Positions 41,897 to 52,386 are shown, counted from the stretch's first letter. The stretch is 64,000 nt of DNA from Hungatella sp. UBA5385 (GCA_002409995.1 DHOR01000040.1:354926-418925); one strand, 5' to 3'. A program made the numbers and translations. Notes: generated by a model from the sequence alone, not told the origin.

Positions 41897-43486
41897 TTAA
41901 TTAGACTTAGGCCCAGCATTCTTAATCTCTTCCGGCATATTCGGATACTTCTTAGCGAAGTTGTCCTCAAACATCTTAGCCAGCTTCTTAGCAGATTCAT
42001 CATAAGCAGCCTTATCACTCCAAGTATCCTTAGGATTCATAATCTCAGAAGGAACACCTGCACAGCTCTGTGGAACGTCTACATTAAATACATCGTCATG
42101 ACGGTATTCAACGTTATCAAACTCACCGTTTAAAGCAGCAGTAACCATAGCACGTGTATAGGAAAGCTTCATACGGCTTCCAACGCCATAAGGACCGCCT
42201 GACCAGCCAGTATTAACCAGATAAACCTTGGTCTGATACTTTCTGATTCTTTCGCCCAGCATCTCTGCATAAACAGAAGCATCAAGAGGCATAAATGGTT
42301 CGCCAAACAGAGTACTGAAGGTTGGCTGCGGCTCCTGAATTCCTCTCTCTGTACCTGCCAGCTTAGAGGTAAATCCTGTTACGAAGTGGTACATAGCTGC
42401 CTTCTCATCCAGTCTTGCAATTGGAGGAAGTACGCCGAATGCATCAGCAGTTAAGAAGATAACTACCTTAGGAATTCCGCCCTTGCCTGGAATCTGTGCG
42501 TTATCAATATAATCAATAGGATATCCCACACGGGTGTTCTCTGTAATGGACTCATCATCATAATCCGGCACACCTGTCTCAGGATCAACCACTACGTTCT
42601 CACATTCGCTTCCGAAGCGGATTGCCTGATATATCTCCGGCTCATTCTCAGGTCTTAAATTAATACACTTTGCATAGCAGCCGCCTTCAAAGTTGAAAAT
42701 ACCATCTTCAGACCAGCCATGCTCGTCATCACCAATCAGCTTTCTTGCAGGGTCTGCAGAAAGAGTTGTCTTACCTGTTCCGGAAAGGCCGAAGAATACT
42801 GCTGTCTCTTCTGTCTCAGGGTCCATATTAGCGGAACAATGCATAGGCAGAACATTGGCCTCAACAGGCATTAAATAGTTCATAATGGAGAATACAGATT
42901 TCTTAATCTCACCGGAATATTTAGTTCCTGCAATAAGAACCAGTCTCTCTGAGAAGTTTACAAGGATTGCTGCCTCAGAGTTGGTGCCGTCTACCTTAGG
43001 ATCACACTGGAATCCAGGAGCTGCAACAATTGTAAAATCAGCCTCTCCGTAGTTCTCAAGCTGAGCCTTGTCCGGGCGAATTAATAGCTGATGGATAAAT
43101 AAGTTCTGTACCGCTAATTCGTTGACAATTCGGAATTTTCTTGTATACTTCTCATCTGCACCTGCAAAACCGTCAAAGATATACAATTCCTTCTGCTGAA
43201 GATAAGAAAACATTTTTTCCTTAATCTTTGTATAGGTATCTTCAGGCATAGGTACATTCACACTTCCCCAGGCAATAGAATCATGAATATCTTTTGTATC
43301 CACGATAAATTTGTCCTTAGGGGAACGGCCTGTGTACTTTCCTGTTGTTACAGCAATCGCACCTGTGTTGGTCAATGATCCCTCTCCACGGCGCAGAGCC
43401 TCTTCAACAAGACGTGCAGGGCTTAAATTGCGGTGTACCTTACCGATATTGATGATTCCCAAGTTCTCTAAACCAAAAGTTTCCAT
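41897..43486 (-). CDS. pckA: Phosphoenolpyruvate carboxykinase (ATP)
   Basis: A 529-residue enzyme interconverting oxaloacetate and PEP with ATP/ADP. Kinase-1a P-loop FFGLSGTGKTTLSAD (near 235-250), kinase-2 LIGDDEHGW, substrate site RSPKDKFIV near 55 and the adenine-binding NTGWSGGPYG are all present. In anaerobic gut Clostridia it often runs as a PEP-carboxylating, ATP-forming step. Start at 43486 follows AGGAGG. Monocistronic, with its own promoter. Confidence 0.97.
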   Translation of the reverse strand: METFGLENLGIINIGKVHRNLSPARLVEEALRRGEGSLTNTGAIAVTTGKYTGRSPKDKFIVDTKDIHDSIAWGSVNVPMPEDTYTKIKEKMFSYLQQKELYIFDGFAGADEKYTRKFRIVNELAVQNLFIHQLLIRPDKAQLENYGEADFTIVAAPGFQCDPKVDGTNSEAAILVNFSERLVLIAGTKYSGEIKKSVFSIMNYLMPVEANVLPMHCSANMDPETEETAVFFGLSGTGKTTLSADPARKLIGDDEHGWSEDGIFNFEGGCYAKCINLRPENEPEIYQAIRFGSECENVVVDPETGVPDYDDESITENTRVGYPIDYIDNAQIPGKGGIPKVVIFLTADAFGVLPPIARLDEKAAMYHFVTGFTSKLAGTERGIQEPQPTFSTLFGEPFMPLDASVYAEMLGERIRKYQTKVYLVNTGWSGGPYGVGSRMKLSYTRAMVTAALNGEFDNVEYRHDDVFNVDVPQSCAGVPSEIMNPKDTWSDKAAYDESAKKLAKMFEDNFAKKYPNMPEEIKNAGPKSN

Positions 43487-43542
43487 CTTTGTATCCTCCT
43501 TTTTCCTTTGAAAGAAGACATTAGCTTCCTACTTAATATCAT

Positions 43543-43571
43543 ATTATACTCTAATTACCAGTAGTTGTAAA
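43543..43571 (-). promoter_or_regulatory. Sigma-A promoter of pckA
   Basis: Minus strand TTTACA (43566-43571), 17-bp spacer, TATAAT (43543-43548), about 57 bp upstream of the start. Confidence 0.7.
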
Positions 43572-43657
43572 ACACATTTTTGGAATACTGATTAAAAGAG
43601 TTATCAATTTAATTCATATTTGTTAATTTTTTATCTAATTATAAGCGGGTTAAGACA

Positions 43658-45409
43658 CTACTCCGCCACTGCAAACTGGCTGTTATAAAGCTCTGCATAA
43701 AAGCCCTGTTTTTCCAGAAGACTATCATGGGTTCCCTGCTCAATAATATGCCCTTCCTTCATCACCAGAATTACCTCCGCCTCCTTAATGGTTGACAGTC
43801 TGTGGGCTACAATAAAGCTGGTTCTCCCCTTCATCATCTTGGCGAATGCCTTCTGAATCCTGATTTCTGTTCTTGTATCAATGGAAGAAGTGGCCTCATC
43901 CAGTATAAGCATAGGCGGCAGACACAGCATAACTCTGGCAATGCACAAAAGCTGCTTCTGACCATGGGATAAGTTTCCGCCATCCTCTGAGATCACAGTA
44001 TCATACCCCTGAGGCATCCGCTTAATAAAGCTGTGGGCATGTGCCTCTTTCGCTGCTGATATTATCTGATCTTCAGTTGCCTCCGGCATTCCATAGGCAA
44101 TGTTCTCTCTTATAGTTCCTGATTTCAGCCAGGTCTCCTGAAGTACCATACCATAATTAGTGCGCAGACTCTTTCTGGTCATCTGACGGATATCAGTGCC
44201 ATCCACTGCAATTGATCCTGAATTTACATCATAAAATCTCATAAGCAGGTTAATCACAGTGCTCTTTCCGCAGCCTGTAGGTCCTACAATAGCAATTCTC
44301 TGACCAGGCTCTACCAATAGATTCATATCCTCGATCAGCGATTTCTCAGGTTCGTAGGAAAAATCCACATGATCCAGAACTATCTCTCCCTTTGCATCAG
44401 CAAGCACAATGGCATCCTCTGCATCCGGAATCTCCAGTTCCTCATCAATCAGTTCAAATACACGGGCTGCAGATGCAAGGGCATTCTGAAGCTCAGTGAT
44501 CACACCGGAAATCTCGTTAAATGGTTTCGTATACTGGTTTGCATAGCTTAAAAAGCTTGATAGCTGTCCAACTGTAAGGACTCCCTTAATTGCCGCAAAT
44601 GCTCCTGCAATTCCTACACATGCGTAAACAAGGCTGTTAACAAAACGTGTGGAGGGATTGGTAATAGAGGAGAAAAAGGTGGCTTTTAAGCCCCATACTC
44701 TCAGCTCCTCATTGATTGTTTCAAATTGCTTCTGTGCCTCATCCTCATAGCCAAATGCCTGAACGATCTTCTGATTCCCCAGCATTTCATCGATAAGGGA
44801 AGTAAGAGTTCCTCTGGTAAGAGACTGCTTCTGAAACATAATATAAGTTCTCTTAGCGATAAAGCTTGCCACAAACAGAGAAACAGGAGTAATCAGTACT
44901 ACGACAAGAGCAATGACAGGATTGATAAAAAACATAAAAATCAGAGTTCCTATAATTGTTAAAACTCCTGTAAACAGCTGGGTAAATCCCATTAAAAGTC
45001 CATCAGAAAACTGATCAATATCGGCAATAATCCGACTGATCAAATCGCCGTGCTGATGGGAATCAATGTATTTAAGAGGAAGGCTCTCCACACGGTTAAA
45101 TGCCTGGGTTCTGATATCCTTTACCACTCTGTAGGTAATAATATTGTTAATATGGCTCATAAGCCACTGGGCAATAGCAGTAAATGCTGCAACCACTGCT
45201 ATTTTCTTAAGAATAACCAGCATTCCGTTAAAATCCACATTTCCCGGAGCAACAATACAGTCCACTGCATAACCTATGAGAATTGGAACATAGAGAGTCA
45301 GCACCACTGTCACTGCAGCACAGATGAGAGAAGCAGCAACGCCCAATCTATAACGGCTGATACAAGATAAAATCCGTTTAAAGGTAGTTGTATTCCTTTT
45401 TCTATTCAT
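43658..45409 (-). CDS. Heterodimeric ABC multidrug-type exporter, catalytic half
   Basis: A 583-residue half-transporter with membrane domain (about 20-310) and ATPase (about 340-580). Walker A GPTGCGKSTV, Walker B LILDEATSSID with catalytic Glu, and H-loop VAHRLST are canonical, but the signature is LSHGQKQ instead of LSGGQ. The upstream partner has the opposite defects, so one competent and one degenerate site form, as in BmrCD or TM287/288. It starts 1 bp after the partner's stop. Confidence 0.9.
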   Translation of the reverse strand: MNRKRNTTTFKRILSCISRYRLGVAASLICAAVTVVLTLYVPILIGYAVDCIVAPGNVDFNGMLVILKKIAVVAAFTAIAQWLMSHINNIITYRVVKDIRTQAFNRVESLPLKYIDSHQHGDLISRIIADIDQFSDGLLMGFTQLFTGVLTIIGTLIFMFFINPVIALVVVLITPVSLFVASFIAKRTYIMFQKQSLTRGTLTSLIDEMLGNQKIVQAFGYEDEAQKQFETINEELRVWGLKATFFSSITNPSTRFVNSLVYACVGIAGAFAAIKGVLTVGQLSSFLSYANQYTKPFNEISGVITELQNALASAARVFELIDEELEIPDAEDAIVLADAKGEIVLDHVDFSYEPEKSLIEDMNLLVEPGQRIAIVGPTGCGKSTVINLLMRFYDVNSGSIAVDGTDIRQMTRKSLRTNYGMVLQETWLKSGTIRENIAYGMPEATEDQIISAAKEAHAHSFIKRMPQGYDTVISEDGGNLSHGQKQLLCIARVMLCLPPMLILDEATSSIDTRTEIRIQKAFAKMMKGRTSFIVAHRLSTIKEAEVILVMKEGHIIEQGTHDSLLEKQGFYAELYNSQFAVAE

Positions 45410-45410
45410 C

Positions 45411-47162
45411 TTATTTTACCTCCTCTTTCGACAGCTGGGACAAACAAATCTCCCTGTATACATCACAGGATTCCATCAGCTCCTTATGAGTTCCCCTGCC
45501 TGCCATATGCCCATCATCTAAAACCACTATACAATCAGCATTCTTAATAGTTGTAGCACGCTGGGATACAATAAACACTGTCATATCATCGGTGTTTTTA
45601 CTGATTGCCATACGAAGCTTTGCATCTGTAGCAAAATCAAGAGCAGAGGCGCTGTCATCCATAATAAGAATATCCGGTTTTTTCACAAGAGCTCTGGCAA
45701 TGGTTAAACGCTGTCTCTGACCGCCGGATAGGTTTTTGCCTCCTGCCTGAATATAAAAATCCAGACCATCTCCCTTTTCCTTAACAAAATCTGCAGCCTG
45801 AGCAATGGTCAGCGCCTCCATAATCTCTTCATCCGTTGCATCCTTTTTGCCCCATCTCATATTCTCCCTAAGACTTCCGCTGAATAAAACGGCTCTCTGG
45901 GGAACAATTCCCACCTTATGGCGAAGCTGTTTCAGGGGATATTCCTTCACATTATTTCCTGCAATCCGCACCTCTCCATCTGTCACATCATAGAAACGGG
46001 GAATTAAATTAACCAGTGTGGATTTACCGGAACCTGTACCACCAATGACTCCAATGGTCTCCCCTTTCATAGCACGAAAGGTAATGTCAGAAAGAGCCGG
46101 TTCCTTTGCCCCTGCATAAGTAAACTTCATATGATCGAATTCCACAAAAGGAACCTGTTCCTTCGCTTCTATAGAACTATGGATTGTCTCTGTAATACTA
46201 TGGTTTCTCTCTGTAATACTGGTGGTTTCCTCAAACACAGAGCCGATTCTGCCTGCACAGGCAATGGCTTTTGATATAGTGATAATCAAATTGGCAAGCT
46301 TTACAAGCTCCACCAGCATCTGAGACATATAGTTGACAAGTGCAACTACCTGCCCCTGAGTGATAATTCCGTTATTGACCTGACGGCCGCCTGTCTGAAT
46401 CAACACAATGATTCCTATATTAATTATCACATAGGTGAGAGGATTTAAAAGAGCGGATATTTTGCCTACAAATACCTGAAACTTCACAAGAAGACCATTT
46501 TCCTCATCAAACCTGCTGATCTCATCTTCCTGTCTGTTAAATGCACGAATTACACGGGCACCGCCTAAATTCTCCCTTACTGTTAAAAGCACTCTGTCCA
46601 GCTGTTTCTGCACCTTTTTATAAAGAGGCATGCTGATCAGCATAATTCCAAATACAATCACAGAAAGAACTGGAATAATCACAACAAAGGTCATGGCTGC
46701 TTTGGCATTAATGGTAAAAGCCATCACCATGGAACCAAATACAATAAAGGGAGAGCGTAAAAACAGACGAAGGAACAGATTAAGCCCTGACTGAACCTGA
46801 TTTGCATCACTTGTAATACGGGTAATCAGGGTTGCTGTACCTATGGTATCGATCTCTCTGTAGGATAAAGTATTAATATGTGCAAATAAATCATTGCGCA
46901 TGGAGGTTACCATTCCTGCTGATGCCTTAGCTGCAAAATACTGGGCTGTAATGGCACATACAAGCCCTATGAGTCCAAGTAAAACAAGGATTCCTCCCAT
47001 TTTTAAGATATAGCTGATATCCTGATTCTTAATACCAATGTCAATGACTTTAGCCATAACAATGGGCACCATGAGCTCAAGTGTAGCCTCCAGAAGCTTG
47101 AACAATGGTCCCAGCACACTTTCCAGCTTATAATCCTTAAAATACTTCAGCAGATTCTTCAT
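45411..47162 (-). CDS. Heterodimeric ABC multidrug-type exporter, degenerate-ATPase half
   Basis: A 583-residue half-transporter, membrane domain about 10-310 and ATPase about 345-575. Walker A GGTGSGKSTLV and signature LSGGQRQRL are normal, but Walker B reads ILIMDDSASALD (Asp for the catalytic Glu) and the H-loop reads VSQRATT (Gln for His). It therefore contributes the non-hydrolysing site of the heterodimer. ATG 47162 follows GGAGGAGTCAGT. The pair is divergent from a LysR gene, its likely regulator. Substrate unknown. Confidence 0.9.
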   Translation of the reverse strand: MKNLLKYFKDYKLESVLGPLFKLLEATLELMVPIVMAKVIDIGIKNQDISYILKMGGILVLLGLIGLVCAITAQYFAAKASAGMVTSMRNDLFAHINTLSYREIDTIGTATLITRITSDANQVQSGLNLFLRLFLRSPFIVFGSMVMAFTINAKAAMTFVVIIPVLSVIVFGIMLISMPLYKKVQKQLDRVLLTVRENLGGARVIRAFNRQEDEISRFDEENGLLVKFQVFVGKISALLNPLTYVIINIGIIVLIQTGGRQVNNGIITQGQVVALVNYMSQMLVELVKLANLIITISKAIACAGRIGSVFEETTSITERNHSITETIHSSIEAKEQVPFVEFDHMKFTYAGAKEPALSDITFRAMKGETIGVIGGTGSGKSTLVNLIPRFYDVTDGEVRIAGNNVKEYPLKQLRHKVGIVPQRAVLFSGSLRENMRWGKKDATDEEIMEALTIAQAADFVKEKGDGLDFYIQAGGKNLSGGQRQRLTIARALVKKPDILIMDDSASALDFATDAKLRMAISKNTDDMTVFIVSQRATTIKNADCIVVLDDGHMAGRGTHKELMESCDVYREICLSQLSKEEVK

Positions 47163-47292
47163 ACTGACTCCTCCATTTATGCGTATCAATACTTTTTTGG
47201 AATAACATATTGTATTATTATATCATTTTGGTATAATAATACAAGCAGGAATTTTAAGTAATTAAAAAAACAACAGTATGGGGGTGCGTCAA

Positions 47293-48192
47293 ATGAATCC
47301 GATTAATTCCAGACAATTATATAATTTTACTGTAATCGCAGAAACAGGAAGCTTTACAGCAGCAGCCAGGAAGCTGGGGCTGTCTCAGCCGCCTTTAAGC
47401 AAACAGATTATGGGGCTTGAAGAAGAACTGGGTGTGGTGTTATTTGAGCGCAGCTCCAGGAAAACAGAGCTGACTGAGGCAGGAGCCTGTCTCTATGCAA
47501 GAGCAAAGGATATTCTGTCTCTTATGGAAGATACTGTGGAGGAGCTTCACAATTTCCCTACTGCTTCCAGAGGAATCTTAAAGCTGGGGACCATCTCATC
47601 TTCCGGGAATCTCCTTCTCAACAGCTATCTCCAGGATTTTTGTGCTGCTCATCCCCATGTGACATTTGAGGTTACAGAAGGCAATACCTATGAACTGCTG
47701 GATAAGATGAAAAGCGGTCTGATTGAATGTGCCATTATCAGAACACCATTTAACTCCGATGGCCTCAACTGTTATTATGGAGAATCTGAGCCATTGGTGG
47801 CTGTTGGAAGCCCTGCTTATTTTGAAGGAATGGCTTCTGAGAAGATTCGCATAACAGATTTGGTTGGAAAACCTCTGATTCATTACCGCCGTTTTGAAGC
47901 CATTATTTCAGCTGCCTTTCAGAACATCGGCATGAAACCCCGTGTGTTCTGCCGCAATGACGATGCAAGAACCTGTCTGATGTGGGCTGGAACAGGTCTT
48001 GGAATAGCACTTGTGCCGGAGTCCATCAGCAGAATGAAATCAAAAGCGCTGGAAACAAGAATTATCGATTCGAAAGAAACAGTCACCTGTATGACTGCCG
48101 TATATAAAAAAAATGGCTATGTATCAAACATAGCCAAAGAATTCGTAGAAGGTTTCGGGAAAGAGACAGAACCTACGCCTTTTCCTGATTAA
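47293..48192 (+). CDS. LysR-family regulator divergent from the ABC exporter
   Basis: A 299-residue LysR protein with winged helix (about 3-62, ETGSFTAAARKLGLSQPPLSK) and effector-binding domain (about 88-292). I chose ATG 47293, which has GGGGTG 6 nt upstream; the earlier ATG at 47278 has no ribosome binding site. Divergent from the ABC pair with about 130 bp between, so control of that exporter is plausible. Its 3' end overlaps the MFS gene's 3' end by 20 bp on the opposite strand. Confidence 0.9.
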   Translation: MNPINSRQLYNFTVIAETGSFTAAARKLGLSQPPLSKQIMGLEEELGVVLFERSSRKTELTEAGACLYARAKDILSLMEDTVEELHNFPTASRGILKLGTISSSGNLLLNSYLQDFCAAHPHVTFEVTEGNTYELLDKMKSGLIECAIIRTPFNSDGLNCYYGESEPLVAVGSPAYFEGMASEKIRITDLVGKPLIHYRRFEAIISAAFQNIGMKPRVFCRNDDARTCLMWAGTGLGIALVPESISRMKSKALETRIIDSKETVTCMTAVYKKNGYVSNIAKEFVEGFGKETEPTPFPD

Positions 48193-49444
48193 GCTTTACA
48201 GCCTTTCCAAAGAGGAAATAGCCTATAACAAACATCACTGCCAGAACAATGATTCCGCTGTTACTCCTGCCTGTGATCTGGGCAAACATTCCCATAAAGG
48301 CTGTTCCCAGAAAAGAGGCGCCTTTTCCGCAGATATCGAAAATTCCGAAGAATTCTCCAGATTTCTCAGGCGGTATAATTCTGGCAAAATATGACCTGGA
48401 CAGAGCCTGAATAGCACCCTGAAACATTCCTACACAGACTGCCAGAATCCAGAATTCATACTGCTTATCAAGCTGAATGGCAAACAGCGCAATACACAGA
48501 TAGGCAACAATACAAAGTTTAATCAGCTTATGAGTCTGAAAATGTCTGGCTGCCCTTCCAAATAACAGGGCAAAGGGAAATGCCACTATCTGGGTCAAAA
48601 GAAGTGCCAGAAGCAGTCCCTGGGAATCCAGTCCAAGGGCGCTTCCATAGGCAGTTGCCATTTCTATAATGGTATAAACTCCATCAATATAGAAAAAGTA
48701 AGCCAGCATGAAAATAAGAATCCCCTTGTTGTTTTTCAAATCCCTGAAAGTACCGGACAGACGGGTCAGACTTCCCATTACAACATTCTTCTCTCCCTCT
48801 GCTTCCTCTGTATAAAAACGTTGCTTATAATTTTTAAGCAGAGGAACTGTCATGAGGAACCACCAGCCTGCATTAATGAGAAATGCGATCAACATAGCTG
48901 TGATCATGGAAATTCCGATTTTTTCATAAAACAGCACAAATACTAAGCTGATGATAAAAGGCACACAACTTCCAATATATCCCCATGCAAATCCATGGGA
49001 GGATACAGAATCCAGATGTTCCGGTGTTGTTACATCAGGAAGCATGGAATCATAAAAAACAAGACTTGCGTTATATCCCACTTTGGCAATGACAAATACT
49101 ACAAGGAAAGCAAGCCAGTGCTTTGGAACAGCCAGCGCTGCACAGCCAGCTACTCCCACCAGCATGCTGACAGCAAATACCTTTTTCTTGAAATTCTTTT
49201 TATCTGCAATAGCTCCGCATACAGGACCAATGAATGCCACCAAAAGCGTGGCTATAGAAGCCGCATATCCCCAATAAGCAAGATAATCCACCTCAGAAAT
49301 TCCCGAAAGACCTGCCAGATAGCTGAAATAAATGGGCAGAATAGTTGTTGTTAATAGAATAAATGCAGAATTTCCCACATCATAAAGTATCCAATCCAGC
49401 TCTGTTTTTGTTAATTTACCACTTGCTTTCTCATTATTTCCCAT
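48173..49444 (-). CDS. MFS transporter, UMF1/Atg22-like family
   Basis: A 423-residue protein with about 12 membrane segments. It begins LTKTELDWILYDVGNSAF, the family opening (D-W-x-x-Y-D-x-x-N-S-A), with GPVCGAIADKKNFKKK as the MFS loop 2-3 motif and AIQALSRSYFARIIPPEKSGEFFG typical of this group. The substrate is unknown; relatives have been linked to amino acid or sugar efflux. It ends convergently with the LysR gene and is 13 bp downstream of the radical SAM gene. Confidence 0.87.
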   Translation of the reverse strand: MGNNEKASGKLTKTELDWILYDVGNSAFILLTTTILPIYFSYLAGLSGISEVDYLAYWGYAASIATLLVAFIGPVCGAIADKKNFKKKVFAVSMLVGVAGCAALAVPKHWLAFLVVFVIAKVGYNASLVFYDSMLPDVTTPEHLDSVSSHGFAWGYIGSCVPFIISLVFVLFYEKIGISMITAMLIAFLINAGWWFLMTVPLLKNYKQRFYTEEAEGEKNVVMGSLTRLSGTFRDLKNNKGILIFMLAYFFYIDGVYTIIEMATAYGSALGLDSQGLLLALLLTQIVAFPFALLFGRAARHFQTHKLIKLCIVAYLCIALFAIQLDKQYEFWILAVCVGMFQGAIQALSRSYFARIIPPEKSGEFFGIFDICGKGASFLGTAFMGMFAQITGRSNSGIIVLAVMFVIGYFLFGKAVKLNQEKA

Positions 49445-49457
49445 ATTAGGCCCCCAT

Positions 49458-50351
49458 TTAGATATCGAACAGATTTAATTGAGTCACTTCATAATTCTTT
49501 TTATATCCATGTATAATATCCTTCATCTGATACAGAATTCCATATTTTTCACACTCTGCAGCGAAAAACTTCCAGAGCTTTGCAGCCTTGGGACTTCTGC
49601 ACTCATAGCTGTTACCATATCGTTTTATATATTCAGTTACTAAGTCTCTGTCTGGAAACAGCTCCCGCAGCTTTTCAAAATACCACTCTCTCTGATTGGC
49701 CCTCAATGTCATGCCAAAAGCAGCATATATAAATTTAGCCCCTGTCTCATGAGCCCTTTTTACAATTGCTCTCACATTCTCCTCTGTATCCTCCAGAAAT
49801 GGAAGCACAGGCATTAACAGAATTCCTGTAAATAAACCTGCACTTGAACACCGTTCAATCATCTCAAATCTCTGAGAAGGCAAAGATACTCCCGGCTCAA
49901 TCTTCTTAGCCAGCTGATCGTCTGTTGTAGTTACTGTCACTTTTAAAAGTACAGGGGAATGCTCTTTAATACTTGATAAAATGTCAATATCTCTTGCCAT
50001 TAAATCGCTTTTCGTAGCAATGGCTGCTCCAAATCCAAATGCATCCACAAGCTCCAAAGCATGGCGGGTCAGCATCATCTCCTTTTCAAAAGGATTATAG
50101 GGATCACTCATAGAACCTGTTCCCACCACTCCGGAACGCACTTTTCTGCGGAGATCATCTCTGATAATCTGTAATGCGTTTTCTTTTGCCCTGACGGTAT
50201 CAAATCTATCTATGCGGTAACATTCTGAACGGCTGTCACAATAGATGCAGCCATGACAGCAGCCTTTATAAATATTCATGTTATAGTCAATTCCAAACCA
50301 TTGCCCGCTTTTTGTTTTGGTTACAATGGTTTTCGCAGGGATATACTCCAT
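49458..50351 (-). CDS. SPL-family radical SAM protein
   Basis: A 297-residue radical SAM enzyme. The cluster motif is KGCCHGCIYCD (C-x3-C-x2-C, near 32-41), followed by VVGTGSMSDPYNPFEKE and the LLMPVLPFLEDTEEN region of the fold. It belongs to the group annotated as SPL/Rv2578c-like, related to spore photoproduct lyase but shorter; DNA repair is not shown. It precedes the MFS gene by 13 bp and may be co-transcribed. Confidence 0.85.
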   Translation of the reverse strand: MEYIPAKTIVTKTKSGQWFGIDYNMNIYKGCCHGCIYCDSRSECYRIDRFDTVRAKENALQIIRDDLRRKVRSGVVGTGSMSDPYNPFEKEMMLTRHALELVDAFGFGAAIATKSDLMARDIDILSSIKEHSPVLLKVTVTTTDDQLAKKIEPGVSLPSQRFEMIERCSSAGLFTGILLMPVLPFLEDTEENVRAIVKRAHETGAKFIYAAFGMTLRANQREWYFEKLRELFPDRDLVTEYIKRYGNSYECRSPKAAKLWKFFAAECEKYGILYQMKDIIHGYKKNYEVTQLNLFDI

Positions 50352-50558
50352 CTGCTGTCCCCCTTTTTCTCCTGTCAGTTAATTTTATTCATCATACTAT
50401 AAATCAGTTATCAAGTCCAGAGTTCTATTGTGTTTCTATTAACTAATAAGTAAAGAGATTGTTAAAGAAATCACTGGTTTATGGGAGTTTCCAGGAGTAT
50501 AATAAATATGATAGTATTAATAACAGATTTTTATGGCTGTGAAAAGGAGGAACTGATA

Positions 50559-51452
50559 ATGGGAGTACTTAGTAAAGATGAATATGATAAACAGTGGGAA
50601 ATTCCATTTCATATGACACAGCACAAAGAGATTGAACAGTATCTGGAAGAGAAGGCATTGGAAGGATATATGATTGAAGGTTTTACACCCCTTTTTCGAT
50701 ATGGGTATTTCAGCTATCTTACCTCTGGCGCTTATCACTTTTATATTGATGCGTATCCTGTAAATATCACGGAGAAGCTGTTAAAATCCAGTGGTTTTAA
50801 TGATTATCTGGATCAATGCCGTGAAAAGGGCTGGACACCGAAAACCTATTATAAAAATCTGGTTATCTTTTATTCCGATGCCCCAGAACGCCCGGAGGAA
50901 CTGCAGACAGATTATGCTTTTACCAGAAAACAGATTTATGATATTACTATTAAAAATCTAAACAGACAGATGGCACTGTTAACTTTGGTGAATTTTGCAT
51001 TTATATGGTTGGAATTATATTTTTTATATTTACCTGATACCAAAGTAAGAATTGCATATTATGTCCAATTAACTGTGTTTTTTATTGTTTTTGAAGCTCT
51101 GTACTTTACCAGAGTATATCATTATTTTGCTACTAAAAAAGCATTAAAAGAAGGTACTGCAGTTCCAAAGGGATACCTGCCTTCTTCTAATATGGCTCTA
51201 TACACAGCTATGCTGCTGACATTTTTTATTTCTATGATTGCTTATTTTTTCACAAATGGTTCCGTTATTTTCACCATAGTAACTACCCTTCTTTTGATAA
51301 GCTTAATTTCTGTATTTCTAATTATGTACAAAAGAAAACTTCTGCCCAACTATAAACTGCCTTTCTACAAAGGGACCGGAGGTATTGCCATTGCCATTGT
51401 TCTGCTGTATATGACTGCATTTTATTTCATATTATGGCTTTTCGAAAGGTAG
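50559..51452 (+). CDS. DUF2812 domain membrane protein
   Basis: A 297-residue protein. The N-terminal about 120 residues match DUF2812 (HKEIEQYLEEKALEGYMIEG, FYIDAYPVNITEKL, REKGWTPKTYYKNLVIFYSD). Four hydrophobic segments follow (about 140-290). Such proteins are often encoded next to PadR-type regulators, but none is present here. ATG 50559 has AAAAGGAGG 6-9 nt upstream; upstream in-frame codons lack a binding site. Function unknown. Confidence 0.8.
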   Translation: MGVLSKDEYDKQWEIPFHMTQHKEIEQYLEEKALEGYMIEGFTPLFRYGYFSYLTSGAYHFYIDAYPVNITEKLLKSSGFNDYLDQCREKGWTPKTYYKNLVIFYSDAPERPEELQTDYAFTRKQIYDITIKNLNRQMALLTLVNFAFIWLELYFLYLPDTKVRIAYYVQLTVFFIVFEALYFTRVYHYFATKKALKEGTAVPKGYLPSSNMALYTAMLLTFFISMIAYFFTNGSVIFTIVTTLLLISLISVFLIMYKRKLLPNYKLPFYKGTGGIAIAIVLLYMTAFYFILWLFER

Positions 51453-51523
51453 CAGCTGCGCCCTTGATATTTTTTCTCTGCCATGATAATATGCTAATAA
51501 TAAAATTAAAGTAAGGGGATATT

Positions 51524-52363
51524 ATGATAGGGTTTTTATTGCGCTGCAAACAGATCTATGATAAATACACCAAAGACGAAATGACCGTATATGCAGCACA
51601 GGCCTCTTTTTTCACCATTATTGCTGCCTTTCCGTTTATTATGTTATTAATGGCGATGATACAGTTCATCCCTTCCGTTACCAAATCCACCATGCTGCAG
51701 GTAATCACCACTCTGATCCCCAGCACTCTGGAGATCAACAGCATTATCGTAACGGTGATTGACGATCTCTACACCAATTCCCCGGCTACCGTTCTCTCTG
51801 TATCAGCCATAGCTGCTATCTGGTCTGCTTCCAGAGGGATGCTCAGCATCGAGAGGGGATTAAACCGTGTGTTTGGCAGGGAGAAAAAACGTAACTATGT
51901 GATCACGCGCCTGATCTGCTCCGGGTATACCATTGTGTTTATGGCAATCTGCTTACTGACCCTTGTACTACTGGTTCTTGGAAGCTCCATACAGGCATTT
52001 ATGCGGAACCACTTTCCGCTTATTGCAGAAATTACACATTATGTAGTAACCTTCCGCACAATCCTTGTACTGGTTCTCACTGTATGTTTTGCTATACTCT
52101 ATACTTATGTACCTGAGAAAAGGCAGAAGTTCCGTGACCAGCTTCCCGGAGCCGTGTTCTCCACCTTAGGCTGGATTGTTTTCTCTTTTGCATTTTCTAT
52201 TTATTTTAACAACTTCAGCAATTTCTCTGTTATGTATGGGAGCTTGACAGCTATTGTACTTCTTATGCTGTGGTTATATGCCTGTATCTGTATTCTGTTT
52301 CTGGGGGCTGAGATCAATTTCTTTTTCTCCGGTGCATGGAAGAAAGATAAATCGGTTTATTAA
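51524..52363 (+). CDS. YihY/BrkB family membrane protein
   Basis: A 279-residue protein with about six membrane segments. Family landmarks: YAAQASFFTIIAAFPFIMLL near 25-45, AIWSASRGMLSIERGLNRVFG near 100-120, and LTAIVLLMLWLYACICILFLGAEIN at the end. Once annotated as RNase BN in error; the role is unclear, possibly transport. It follows DUF2812 by about 70 bp on the same strand. Confidence 0.92.
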   Translation: MIGFLLRCKQIYDKYTKDEMTVYAAQASFFTIIAAFPFIMLLMAMIQFIPSVTKSTMLQVITTLIPSTLEINSIIVTVIDDLYTNSPATVLSVSAIAAIWSASRGMLSIERGLNRVFGREKKRNYVITRLICSGYTIVFMAICLLTLVLLVLGSSIQAFMRNHFPLIAEITHYVVTFRTILVLVLTVCFAILYTYVPEKRQKFRDQLPGAVFSTLGWIVFSFAFSIYFNNFSNFSVMYGSLTAIVLLMLWLYACICILFLGAEINFFFSGAWKKDKSVY

Positions 52364-52386
52364 CAGATTAAGAAAAATATTTTAAA

